A DNA stretch of 64,000 nt. Source: Morella rubra (taxonomy: Eukaryota > Streptophyta > Magnoliopsida > Fagales > Myricaceae). The notes beneath the pieces were generated by a model. It made no database searches. It saw nothing but the letters and a program-made list of their open reading frames with translations, and was not told where the DNA came from. How positions within the stretch are numbered: position 1 is the stretch's first letter; each line of letters starts with the position of its first letter. This document shows, piece by piece, positions 43,100 to 55,125 of this stretch. The position numbers and the translations under genes are program-made. The stretch is taken from NCBI GenBank assembly GCA_003952965.2, contig CM025856.1, forward strand, positions 6,426,965 to 6,490,964. Reading direction: 5' to 3'.

Positions 43100-43920
43100 T
43101 GTGAATCAATCATATATCATAATGTAAAATTCATTTTGTTATTACACTCTAAACTGAAACTTTTTAGCCATCATTTGCAAAGTTGATTATTTTAATTATT
43201 CTATTATATTGACTATGTACTGTGTATAAAGATATATACACAGTATTATTTTAAACTCTTTTTTATAACTAGTATAATAATCTTAATTAAAATAGGTTGG
43301 TAGTAATAATATATAATACTTATAATTTAAAAGTATAATGCCTTCTATATAACATTGCATGATTTGTTATATGTGTTTATCATATACATGATATGTTGCT
43401 AATTAACCTAAGTACTTTATATGTATGTACCTACCTAATAACTAAATCATAGATTCTAAGACCATATATTAAGTTACGTACTTTAATTGCATAAGCTAAT
43501 CTCACAATATCTTTTTTGTTTGAAATTAAATAATATGTCCTAATTAAATAGTATTATATTACTAATTATTCAAAATATATATGTTCATTATAAGTATGAT
43601 AATAGATGTTTTCTAAATACTTAGATTTAGTCAATAAATATGCAATTACCATAACAACCATGGTTATAATTTAAAATATATCATATAACAACTTCAATTT
43701 TCACAACACTCTCTTCTAATTTCATATTTTATTAAGTAGGTCCTTTAAAAAAAAAAATTTCAAATACATGACAAAATAAAATATATATTAAAAAGGAATT
43801 AAATAATATATCTAAATATTTATTTAGTATTAAATCTTAGAAATTAATTAAATAAAAATAATTTTATACTTAATACTATAGCAAAGCATTTTTTTTTAAA
43901 AAAGATTAAACAATGCTAAA
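43100..43920. other. AT-rich right interior of CACTA
   Basis: Very AT-rich sequence without genes. It recurs at 51120-51900 (third copy) and in pieces at 54540-54650 and 55140-55390 (fourth relative), so it is a shared part of this CACTA family. Confidence 0.65.
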
Positions 43921-46900
43921 AAGGTGGGTTAATGCCTTTTAGGCCGCTGTCACTGTGACGGCTATACGATTAGACTAATTTTTCGGTTACATTTATGGTT
44001 GCCAAATGGTTGCTATAAAATTAGCCTAAATAGCGTAGGTCTCTCTTTAGGCGTATTCTGTTGGTTTCAGTTGTGGTTTCTCGCAGTGTTTATTTTAAAA
44101 CTATACCACCTATCTTTATCGCTTTCACTTGAGAGAGTCTAAGAAAAAATTATAACTTGAGGATACTTTTATGGGAGGCGGGTATCGAAGGCGGGTAGTT
44201 ATAAGTTTATAGACTACGTAAAAGACGGCTCTAAAGACACCTAGCGTTCGTCTAATTTCTATTAGCGGGCGTTGTTTGATCCATTAGAGACCAAAAGCTC
44301 TTTTGTGCATAAAGACACAAACGCCAGGCGTGTGATGAATTTAAAAAGGCAACGCGCCGTTATCTACATTTAGTCGTACTACGGTCTAATTTCTAAAGAG
44401 TCGTTTGTTAATACACACACAACTCGTGCGAGAAAGACGCGACTACGCTTTAAAGATGATCCCTTCTCTGATAGTAAAGCGGATACATAGAAGAATTTTT
44501 AAGCCAGCGATATGCAGGGAAATGGTAGACACAAATGGTAAACGTAAAAATAGCTATCTATAAGCGGGCGGTGCCAAAGAGTGAGCAGGGCGAGCTATAA
44601 GCAATCACCTTTAGCATCAATGTTTAGGTATGTGTAAGAAAAAAATGCTGCTAAATAGGGACTACTAGGTGGAGTGAATAGAGTAATGTGATTTATATGT
44701 TTAGTTAATTACTAAGCTTATATTAAGTAGGGGAAGATAATGGGGCTATTTATATGAGGTGTTATTGATGCAAGGGTATCCATTTTAATCATTATTTGGT
44801 ATTTTTGTCAAATGTATTTGAACAAACATGAATGAGATGTTAGGGGAGTATGTATTTAAAAAAGAGGCCATATCACGTTTAAGATGAAATATGAACACTT
44901 AGAAGTGAAGTGTGAGTGAATCATTTGTTCAACGGTTACGTGAGCTGAAATAATGTGAAGGTTCATATTCTTATATAAGTTATATCACAAACTGTTGAGA
45001 TTACCATATTAATTTTTTACTCACAACTGGTATGAGCCTAATTTAAAATTACCTCAAACTATTCAAGGATTAAGAAATAGTATAGTATATTTGTTATGGG
45101 TAATTGCAATTTAGATGGTTGTATTTCTACAATCTCAAGAGTGATGAGATTGATAAGAAAAAAACATCGTAAGTTATTTAAAGAAATTTCACCTATATAA
45201 CGAGATGCGAATGACCCATTCAATAATTATTTTATTAAATTGAGAATAATAATTCTTAGCTTATTTAATTAAGACTATACTGTCTTATTTAAATATAAGG
45301 ACTATATGAATATACTTATTTAATTCTCTGAAAGAGTAGATATAGACACGATAGTTTGTTATGTAAGATATTTTTATGCGATCAAAATGAGCTCTCTATA
45401 GATTAGTGTTATATAGCTGTCAAAAAGAAATTATTTTGTTTTTATTTTCTTGATCAATATCGCTCATTATGTTATGATGGATCACGTTATGAGTTTCTCA
45501 GTTATATCATGGCTTTATCTCTGTCTATCAGAATAGCCATATATACGATATGTTCAGGCACTCTAAGCATGTTATTAAGATTGATAAACAACATATCACT
45601 ATTCTGTACTACTTAAGAATTTTAGAGATCACAAATTACTAAAACAAATTTAGCATAAAAAGACAGATGGGTAATATAAATATGGAAGGCAATTATACAT
45701 TTAAATGTTAGTCAAGTATACTATATTCCACTTATTTTGCTGAGTACCAAACAAATATCTAAGTTATACGTTAGATTATTATACCTAGTTAATCATAATA
45801 ATATGGAGGTTTCACAATACCTAGTGATCAATATATTAAATTTTATACACAGGTACATAGTCATAACTATAATCAAAAAACCTAGAATAATTAAAATAAT
45901 CAAACTCTGCGCATAAATGAACCTGGCTAAATCAGAAGCATGTTAATGTCTAACGTTGACTGAGGAAGGATAATCGGAGTAGTCAAACAAATATATGGAA
46001 ATTTGCTCTAATCCATGAAATAGGCACTAAATATTTAAAAGAAATTAGAATATTTGACTCAAATCTAAACATTATATATATGTACAGAGAAAATAAAAAA
46101 TTTAAAAGAATAAAGGAGATGGAACGGGAGGAAATTTATTATTGATTAGTTCCGAAATAGCCAATTAATGTTTATTTTATAAGCAAATAAATATTTTTTA
46201 AAAAATATACTAATCATACTGAGAGGGAAATTTTTATATTTTTCAAAATTTGAAATTGCGCACTTTAATATTAGAAATGCCATAATTTTAGTAATTTTCT
46301 CACTTCTTCTGGAGGGCTGAGCATCTTTGGTTCATTCTTATAATATATCTCTATATCCTATTCGTTTTTGTATTCTAAGTAAATCTCCGGACAATAATCT
46401 TCGAAGTACGGCGTGGCGAACGTACTCTCTGCATAGTGCCAATGCGCTTCTCTAATCCGTCAAAGCATAGTCGGGTCTCACATACGAGATTGTTTTCTGC
46501 GTATCAGTTGCATAGACCGAAACATAACATGCCGGTAGGCCAACTCTTGCACTTGTTTCCTACCACCTGCAAAATAATGGGGGACTATGAGTTTATCCCT
46601 AGCAACAAAATTGTAAAAAAATGCGCCTTCTGAGTGTTTCCAGATAACCAATTAATTGAAGTGGGATATTGAGAGGCCAGTTAATCTTTCTCCTACTCCT
46701 CTACACTTGGTAGAGTGCATAGCTATGCGAACAAGTCTGATTTCATTCTTACTCGTCGCCTACTCTGCGCTGATCTCTCTTACTTCATCTTCACTTGTCA
46801 AACGCATATATATCTTTGTCCTATGTGATTAGTACCAATGGTTTGGAATGTTTATAATAGCATAATCTCTTGTGTGCCTGATAGTCTGAGAAATAGAATT

Positions 46901-49900
46901 GTTTGGGGTTGAGTGTTTCTAGAATATTGTGCCTGACAATATTAGCTGGCACTCCTCTTTTCTGAGGACATCTTGTAAAGAGCATATGTTTTAATGTATA
47001 ATTTGTCATAAGGTGTCCATGTTCGAGGATTTGTGTTACTCTTTTTAGATATCTGTTTCGTGGCTTTCTTGGGTGAGAATAGGATGCTACACTGTATTTT
47101 CATACGTGTATATGAAGCTTTGGTGGCCACAACTCTCGACAAAGGTGAGATATATAGTTCGTATTATCTTGCATGTAGTTGGAAGATTGTTTTTAGTCAA
47201 TATGAGTAGTTCTTATAATTCTAATATTTGTGGAAATCTAGAGATATGACTGTTTTGCGTATGAGCAATATTGCCTCAAATAAGAATGGGCTTCTAATCA
47301 TAAACGTACGACTTTCAATGACTGTATCTGAGTACTCAATATGTGCGCAATGGTTGTCAGTTAAAAGGGTCTTCATGTCGCTTAGACACTTAAATCCTTT
47401 ATGTGTGTCTTTGCTCTCTTTTTATTTCTTTTTAGTACAAGATATAGGATAGTATGGTTGGTGCAGTACGATGATGTCTGCTCGCTTATCACTTACCTCG
47501 AGCAACGGAGTTCCACGAAAGAGTATTTTAGGGAGACACGATAATATAGCACTGCTGGCTGTATAGTATGTCAATTTTGAGTTTGGATAAAGATTCTTGG
47601 TCTTACAAAGGACGCATCAAGTTATAGAGCATACTAAGAGAGTGATATTTTATTCCCACTGAAGGTGAAACAATAATATAGGTGAGTACGTTTTACGGAC
47701 ACAGAGATTGTGACTCGCGAGCTTGTCTTGTCGGACACTGATTCCAAATAATCGCTAGGGACCCAACAAATATCACCACAGGAGAGTCCATGTATTTGTA
47801 GTTAGGATGAATATCTATATATTGTTAAACTCAGAACCAAGACTAGAACGCAATATAAATTTCATTTTTCCTTCGTGTTGTTTATTGAACAGAGATCGTA
47901 CCTGAGGTGGAATCTCATCTTATTGATGTGCGTGCTCAATTCCAAGAACTTCTATGTTGGGCATACCTCATGGGAGAGGAAAATTTTCTTCGCTCACTAA
48001 ACATAAGTATCAAAAAGTCAATGTGACATTTCCACGGTGGGATACTTTAATGGCCTAATAGTATCCAACTAATTAAGCTTCTCGAGAAGCATAGTGACGG
48101 TTAATGAGATTGTAGGAGAGATGTGAGAGACATAGGGTATTAGCATGCGTATTGAGACTCTGGAGAGGTACTCAGCACGCACCACATCAGAGGACTTCTC
48201 GGCATATCATCCTTGACGCCGAGTATTCGAAGCTGAGTCTCTAAAATTCATGACGGTGAGCCTTGATACTTCTATACTATTTTGATGATGAACTATAGTA
48301 TTAACTATGTGTTTGATCTTGGTGTCTATTCTCACCAGTATCGGCATGTTTGCCATAAATTTTACGTAGGTGCGACAGATGACTGTGGTAACGTGTGTAA
48401 ACCGTATAGTTTAGAGTGAACTCTTCAGAGAGGAAATCGGATGAAGTGCTTGGTAGCAGGAAGTAAGTTTCATTCCTGCATGCATCTATTGCTGGATTAG
48501 GGATAACAGATGGCATGAGGGCACATGATGCACATCCTCCTTCCCTTCCTATTAACAAATGTAAGTAGAGCTGCGGAAAAGTACCTTATAGTCTGGATGG
48601 TATTTTAGATTTCGTAGAGAGTTTCACTCTATTATATTTAAGGGCGGTGTTTGGTGGAACCTTTTGTGTTCTGGGATTTTGGGATCAGTTGTAAATCTTA
48701 TTTACATATGGCTGAGTAGAAGTCACTCCAAGAGATATTACTAATATTGATTCTCAATTTTGTTGAAATGTTCTGTAGGTTGGCACCTAGATACACTTGG
48801 CTTGTACTTTTTGGGTCAATGATATTTCCTTCGGCTCTATCCTTTCCTTATAGGTGGAATATGGAGGTAGATGTATGGTTAAAGTTGTTACAGTCAAATC
48901 TAACTGTAGGATGGGATATAAAAGACAGATCTTTCGATCCCCCTCAACACCCCAAAAACCAAAAAGCATTTTTTACGAAAAAATTTAGCCACTATACGAA
49001 CGGATGATTGTGATGGGAAAGGAGGAAGCATTATTTTCTATTTACAACGCTGAGCAGATTAAGTATTCTTCACTCACTAATGAACATACGCACGCATTCC
49101 ATTCTTCTTAAAGATATTGTGACATGAAAGGAGCCAAAATCATATCAGTTTCACCTATAGATCTGCAAGAAAGTAGAGGACAATGTATATCAATATATAG
49201 ATATCATTTTACGGCTATTATATTGGGACTTCTAACACCATTAGATAATACTGATAAAATCCAGACAAAGCAAAAGACTGCCTTATCAAAGTCATGCTTG
49301 TCTCATAAGCAGTACACTATGATAGCAATTGCAATGAATCCAGAGAATTAATAAGAGATAGAGAGCAGTATAGTGGAGGTTGCTAGTCGGCCACATTGTT
49401 GCCCAAACGTTTGTAGAGAGAGTGACATTAGGCTCCCTCTCCTTCTCCTTCACCTATTCTTTAAGTTTCTACTTTTCTCTAGGATTACTATGAGAGTTTA
49501 TTGGACAATGTCATTAAGGGCGGTCAAATGCTTGCACTTATACACTAATACTAATTCAATTGTTATAATTTGATATTGAGGTATCGGACATATAAGGATA
49601 ATGAATCAGTATGTCAGCCCCACTATTGATACTAAGCTGAAGCGGGGAATGCTTATGAGGGCAAATGAGGGAGTATGCGTCTGTGTGCCATCAGCTATTA
49701 ATACTTTTCATTATCTTGGATAACAAAATCGAAAATTCTTCCACTCCACTCACTCTTAGCTTCACAAGAAGAAATAATGTGGAAACAAAATTTGTTGAAT
49801 ATACTAGTTGACACACGTTTGGATGGACATTATTCAACTGTGTGAACACTCTAGTTCAATAGCGTGTCAACTCACCATTAAATCAAATGTCATGAACTAC

Positions 49901-50690
49901 AACACTATCACACGAAAGTGCATATAAAATAAATTTATGATATTGCGTTCTTCCGTTTAAGTATGAGAATGATTCCACGACTATAATATGATCGCCATGT
50001 AGAAAATATACTGTGAGGCACAGAATTGATAATCTCGTCTTTATGAAGGTTATCATCCGAATCTATGTATGCCAGGCGTTTCACCATCAGAAAGAAACAG
50101 AGAAAAGCTAATCTTCAGTAGAGAACTTAGTTGAGCTAGTCGAGATAGTCATCTCCTCCATATATCTATATATTTTTCTGGTACAATGAGCCATAAAGAG
50201 GAGCAAATATATGTGAAAAGCACAATTAGTAAAAGAAATACACAACGTAGCAGAAGGAAGCATTTACTAGAGTGCTTATGGTTTATATCAATAGGACATA
50301 TGCTTTCCTGTCAGATTTAATTGTCGCAGATGGCTTCGTTTTGAGCTATGATTTTAGTGACAACGCTCTCAACTTTCCTCTCTTATTTGATGTTCGCTAC
50401 GCAAAGTCATATCTCCAGAGTCTGTTCCTATCAAAAATATAAAATTTTATATTTGCAAATAAATCTAATACGTGGTGGGTAAAGTGCGAAAAAGTGCAAC
50501 AATAGCTTCCTAAGACTGAGGAAGAGAGAAAAATTCAAAGTATAGTAAATATCGCAAACGCAAATGTGTCTGTTTACGAGTCTTATGTCCGTTCTTTGAG
50601 TTAATTCGCCTCCATAGAGATAGACGCAGAAAAATGCTCTATAAAATAGTTCTAAGTAGAGCAAATTACTCAAAGCACATTCCGCAGAAT
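43921..50690. other. Noisy block with islands matching CACTA copies
   Basis: No gene. The first part has scrambled subterminal CACTA words. From about 49080 to 49480 it is a distorted copy of 28940-29220, with many extra bases, and contains an undistorted 58-bp island at 49217-49274. Around 50640-50705 it rejoins the family sequence (CATTCCGCAGAATAAATTTTGTTAGGC). Between 44600 and 49000 I recognise nothing with confidence. The many short ORFs here have no domains. Confidence 0.5.
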
Positions 50691-52285
50691 AAATTTTGTT
50701 AGGCAAGGATATATATATATATATATCTAGAGAAGAGAGAGAAGAAGGAGATGAGGGAGAGTAAGGGAGGCTGGACGGCTAGCAGCTATGGCAAAAAAAA
50801 TCGAGTGGGAGAAAGAGGCAAAACTTCAAATGATGAATGGGGAGAGAGTGCGGCAGCAGGTAGACAGGGAGAGAGAGGGCAGTGTTCGGCGAGCTGAGAG
50901 AATTCGGAGATGATCGAGAGGTTGGGCATGGCTAGGAAGGAGACGATCGAGGAAATTGGGAGGGGAGAGAGTGCGGCAATATCTAGGAGAGAATGAGGCA
51001 ATATCTGGGAGGGGAGAGAGTGTGGCAAGGAAATAATAGTGGTTTTTGACCAAGTAGCCGGGAGGGAAAATTGGGACCTGGTGGTAAGTGAAAATTTCCC
51101 TCTCAGTTGTTTTTTATTTTTTCTTCGTCTAATAGTTGTGAATCAATCATATATCATAATGTAAAATTCATTTTGTTATTACAACTTCTAAAAAAAGCTG
51201 AACTTTTTTAGCCCATCATGTTGGCAAAAAGTTTTGATTTTTTAATTTTATTCTATTATATTTGGAACTAGTACTGTGTATAAAAGGATATACATACCAT
51301 GTTATTTTTATACTCTTTTTTATAACTAGTATAATAATCTTAATTAAAATAGGTTGGTAGTAATAATATATAATAATTATAATTTAAAAGTATAATGCTT
51401 TTTATATAACATTGCATGATTTGTTATATGTTTTTATCATATACATGATATGTGTTAATTAACCTAAGTACTTTATATGTATGTACCTACCTAATAACTA
51501 AATCATAGATTCTAAGACCATATATTAAGTTATGTACTTTAATTGCATAAGCTAATCTCACAATATCTTTTTTTTGAAATTAAATAATATGTCCTAATTA
51601 AATAGTATTATATTACTAATTATTCAAAATATATATATGCTCATTATAAGCATGATAATAAATGTTTTCTAAACTACTTAGATTTAATCAATAAAAATAC
51701 AATTACCATAACCATAGTAAAATTTAAATATATCAATAACAAACTTCAAAATCATACATACTCCATTAATTCCATATTATTAAGTATCCTTTAAAATAAT
51801 TCAAATACTGCCAAAAAATAAACATAAAAAACTATAATATCAAGATAAATAATATAAAAATAATTAAACATTAAAAAAAAATTATAATAATAAATCAAAA
51901 TATAATTCATTTATACCCATAGAGCGTTTGTGTTCAACAAACGCTGCTAAAGTATACATTTAGCATCGTTTTTTTAAAAAAATACTGTTAAAGGTAACTA
52001 ACGCGTTTATTTGGCGCCGTTTAGAATACCATAATTTTTACATTTTGGCAACCTCCTATAAAATAGACCTATAGTGCGATTCATTTACCCGGTTATACGT
52101 AGGTAAAAACTATTATCGGCTTTTTTAAAAAAGCCGTCTAAACAGTTATAGCGCGGTCACTACCCTTCAAAGTTCTATAGCGCGTCATAGCGCTTTATAG
52201 GACAATTTAGGCACCGTTTTCAAAAAACCTACTTAAAGTGTTTATGCGTTTATTCGACCGCGCTAAATACCGTTTTTTTTGTAGG
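50691..52285 (+). mobile_element. Right part of a third CACTA copy
   Basis: 50700-51130 matches 42690-43070 (TA tract, the conserved short ORF region, AAATTTCCCTCTCAGTTG). 51130-51900 matches 43080-43920. Subterminal words follow (AACAAACGCTGCTAAAG at about 51934). It ends at about 52285 in CGTTTTTTTTGTAGG, which looks like a slightly damaged CACTA terminus (expected TTTTTGTAGTG). The left end is lost in the noisy block. Confidence 0.6.
50826..51053 (-). pseudogene. Third copy of the short CACTA ORF, altered
   Basis: MPNLSIISEFSQLAEHCP begins at about 50928 on the minus strand and then goes out of frame relative to the second copy. A GGGAGGGGAGAGAGTG motif nearby is repeated locally (50967, 51006), suggesting a small duplication. 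Confidence 0.3.
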
Positions 52286-52410
52286 AAAAAATCTTAAATT
52301 ATGTGCTTCAATATATATCAACAAAAGAATAATTAACTATAAATTTAATAATTTCCTCTTCATAAATTTGTTGAAAATATATAATGGAATTTCATATAAA
52401 TAAATTACAT
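52286..52410. other. Spacer between two CACTA elements
   Basis: About 125 bp of AT-rich DNA separates a CACTA right end and the next CACTA left end. Confidence 0.5.
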
Positions 52411-52762
52411 CACTACAAAAAAAACCGACCTATAGCAGCGGTCGAAAACCGCTGCTGTAGGTCAAAAAAATCGCTGCTATAACCTATAGCAGCAGCGATT
52501 TTAGCTCGTCCTACCGCCCCATATACCTGTCGCATAGGTCTATCGCCGGCTTGTACGCTGGACTGTCAATAGAGCGTCACCTAGTCGGTCTAAACCGCCG
52601 CTATATACCAAGCGCAGTTGAGGTGTTTTGGCACTAAAGGTCTGTAGCGGCGGTCTGTGACCGCCGCTATAGACCTAATATGACCGCCGCTATATGTCTA
52701 TAGGGGCGGTCAGGTGCCACCTATAGCAGCGGTCACCGACCGCTGCTATAGTTTGCAGCTTT

Positions 52763-53026
52763 TTTTTTTTTTTTCCCAATTCCTAAATTTTTTTAATCGG
52801 TAATACAAATGTATTTTAATAATCATAATTCATTAAATGTAAAAATTAAAGACCAAGGATAATAAAACAAAATATACTTCATCATTGATTAATAATATTT
52901 TACAACAAACACAATAATATATATCTAGAATTCATGTACATATATGGAGAACCATCATCGTCCTCTTTCATACGTTTATCCTATAAGCCAAGAGGGATCT
53001 ATCCTCATGTTGATGCAGGGGAGGCG
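52763..53026. other. AT-rich interior left of the captured gene
   Basis: No gene; follows a T14-15 run at about 52762-52774. Confidence 0.5.
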
Positions 53027-53066
53027 GATTGAGATGAGAGGCTTTAAGCGAACAATGAGATTGAAC
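53027..53066. repeat. 40-bp direct repeat, copy 1
   Basis: GATTGAGATGAGAGGCTTTA and the following 20 bases recur exactly at 53210-53249. The two copies flank exon 3 of the captured fragment, 183 bp apart. Confidence 0.9.
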
Positions 53067-53080
53067 CTGCATCCTGCATA

Positions 53081-54197
53081 TTATGACCATAGAACCTGCA
53101 CATCTTCACATGGGCAGGACTTCACGTCCTTGTACAATATGTAGATTCCCCTACCTGCAGATAAATTTACAAAGAAAAGGTCACCACGGAGGTAGGGAAG
53201 GAGGGAGGGGATTGAGATGAGAGGCTTTAAGCGAACAATGAGATTGAACAGAACATGTATGCCGACAAGCAAACCCAATTGAGAACTGTTTCTGATATAA
53301 GCTGATTTTCAAACCCAGACCAGAAAATGCATATTGCTGTGTTGAGAAAAGCAAATATGATGCATAATGGACGTTAATTGTAACAAATAATAAGAAATAT
53401 ATCTGTAAATTTCAGTGACAGCAAAATCAGAGGCATGATAGATGGAAACCTAGCTAATATCAACTGAGCATAGAGGATGAGAGCTAGCATAGGTAATTAC
53501 GCTTTCTGTGGCTCGACTGCAGCCGATCCCAGATTTTCTTCACTGGAGAGAGGAGAGACTTGAGCCAAATAAATAAATAAATACAGGTGCATGTGTTTGA
53601 CAACTAACTATACTTCAGAACGTATACAAAACAAATTTTCATCACTCTTCACATAATAGTCCCCAAAATATCTAATTCCCTTCGTAAGATCCATGAGCTC
53701 AAGCAAGATTACATTAGCTTAAACAATTCATAGACGCACAATTTATTAAACCGCATCACCAAGGTTAACAACCACCACGACAGCTAGCTTGAAGACGAGC
53801 ATAACCAACTTCTCCTTCAAAGAAACTAACTTTACCACAAACCAAACACAGATCCTACATACCCAACAGAAAATCCATAAACCGAGACAAAAAAATACCA
53901 CATTAACTGACCACCAAAACCCTAATTTACCACAAACCAAACACAGTCACACAAATCCCAGTAGCAATCAAACCTAGAACAACGAGCACAAAACTCACAA
54001 GCCAAAAACCTTCAAGAAACAGATTACAGAAGCCTTACTGAAAATCCCAAAGCCATTACAGAAGAAAATCAGATTACAGCCACCCAAAGGAGAAAAATAA
54101 ACCGACTTTGTAGTGGATCGGAGAGTAATCAGGAGAATGGGGATCTAGGAATTGAGTTGGGGACTTACGAGTCAGAGGATTCAGCTTGATTCGCCAT
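53081..54197 (-). pseudogene. Captured three-exon host-gene fragment, family not recognised
   Basis: On the minus strand exon 1 starts at 54197 (MANQAESSD plus two bases, 29 nt) and ends at 54169 before GTAAGT. Exon 2 (53542-53501, 42 nt) begins after TCTCTCCAG and encodes EENLGSAAVEPQK, ending before GTAATT. Exon 3 begins at 53150 after GTAG and encodes GIYILYKDVKSCPCEDVQ followed by VLWS and a stop at 53081. Phases agree at both junctions (2-1 and 2-1), which is hard to get by chance. The N-terminus is acidic and the C-terminal part is Cys-containing. The first intron is about 626 bp, the second about 350 bp. It could be an incomplete copy, since the frame may be cut in exon 3. Confidence 0.6.
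53210..53249. repeat. 40-bp direct repeat, copy 2
   Basis: Exact copy of 53027-53066. Confidence 0.9.
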
Positions 54198-54540
54198 GTT
54201 CGGTGAGGAGCAGAAGACGAAGGGCAGCGACGGAGAAACCCAACTGAAATCAAAGAAGCTTACCTGCAAAATCAATGAAACCCAACTGAAATCAAAAGAG
54301 ATCTGTGAAAAAAAAAACCTTAAACAAGGAAATTGCGAAAAGAACAAGAAAATGCCAAAGAGAGGGGGAGAGAGAAGCCAGAGGGTGGCCTGGGGGTTTA
54401 ATTTGGCATTTAGGCGCACGCGCGCGGAGGAGGAATTCGTTTAACGCGGGGGGATTAAAAAGGGAAGAGGGGGAGGAACGGCACTTTTAGTAATACTTAA
54501 TTACAAATTATTAAAATAAATTAATTAAACAATAAAATAT
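54198..54540. other. 5' flank of the captured gene fragment
   Basis: Purine-rich on the plus strand, GC-richer than the rest of the element, so pyrimidine-rich on the gene strand. This fits a captured 5' leader or promoter-proximal sequence. No clear TATA box. Confidence 0.4.
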
Positions 54541-54654
54541 TCAACCATAATAATTATGAGCAGATATTAAGTTATGTACTTTAATTGCATAAGCTAATTA
54601 ATCTCACAATATATTTTTGTTTGAAATTAAATAATATTCATAATAAATCATGCA

Positions 54655-55125
54655 TGTTCCAAAAAAAAACAACCCACAAGCCGGGCTAAAATAACTAAAA
54701 TCTCATCCCTAATAGGATTTTACCAAAATTAAATAGACTGCCAAAAACTGGCCAAATCGGGTTCAGAAATAATTCCTAAACGGTAAAGGAAAGAAAATCA
54801 TAACTAAAAATAGGTTTTTGAGAGGGAAAACAGCGGATTTAGGGCTCGAAACGAGGCGCACCGAAGCATAGCTAGGTGACCACGACGTGCGCGCCGAAAA
54901 GAGCTTTCCGAATTGGGGTCATGGGCGCGAATCGGATACTCGTAGCCAAAGTTATGACCAAAAAACCGACACGTGCACGAAAACTACCCCAATTAGGTTA
55001 GATTACGATTTCTTGCCATCCTTGCGCTGATCTACCCGCTCAAGGTAATTCAGCGCCATCAATGTGTAATCTGAAAGCTCAGCGTCGTCTGACTCGGCTC
55101 CCCCTGCATCCTGCTCATATGCTCG
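54655..55125. mobile_element. Insertion of unrelated sequence inside the CACTA relative
   Basis: The CACTA-family sequence breaks at about 54650 and resumes at about 55120 (CATATGATAATTCTAAACTAC). The ~470 bp between are GC-richer, with words such as GGGCGCGAATCGGATACTCG and AGTTATGACCAAAAAACCG that I associate with LTR sequences, but no terminal repeats could be fixed. Assignment is open. Confidence 0.4.

Larger units (their letters stand above)
40189..44300 (+). mobile_element. CACTA transposon, second copy
   Basis: Starts CACTACAAAAAAAAATGACC and repeats the interior of the first copy almost base for base up to about 42420. Beyond the point where the first copy meets the gap, it continues into AT-rich sequence (43300-43900) and then into degraded words such as GCCGCTGTCAC and GGCGTTTATAG, which suggest the right subterminal repeats. 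The right terminus cannot be placed because the sequence becomes noisy. Confidence 0.7.

Noticed and set aside
46130..46300. Possible inverted copy of the AAATTTCCCTCTCAGT segment (reads ACTGAGAGGGAAATTTTTA on the plus strand)
   Set aside because: About 20 bp match well, but the surroundings are in the noisy block and I could not extend the match, so I do not claim an inverted element.
52411..52760. Regular repeats resembling a CRISPR array
   Set aside because: The GCAGCGGTC/CTATAG words are irregularly spaced, in both orientations, and belong to CACTA subterminal repeats in a plant genome.
54165..54444. Overlapping long ORFs on both strands at 54165-54444
   Set aside because: The minus-strand one overlaps the captured first exon, but everything upstream of the inner ATG is leader sequence; the plus-strand one is antisense, Lys/Glu-rich from purine bias.
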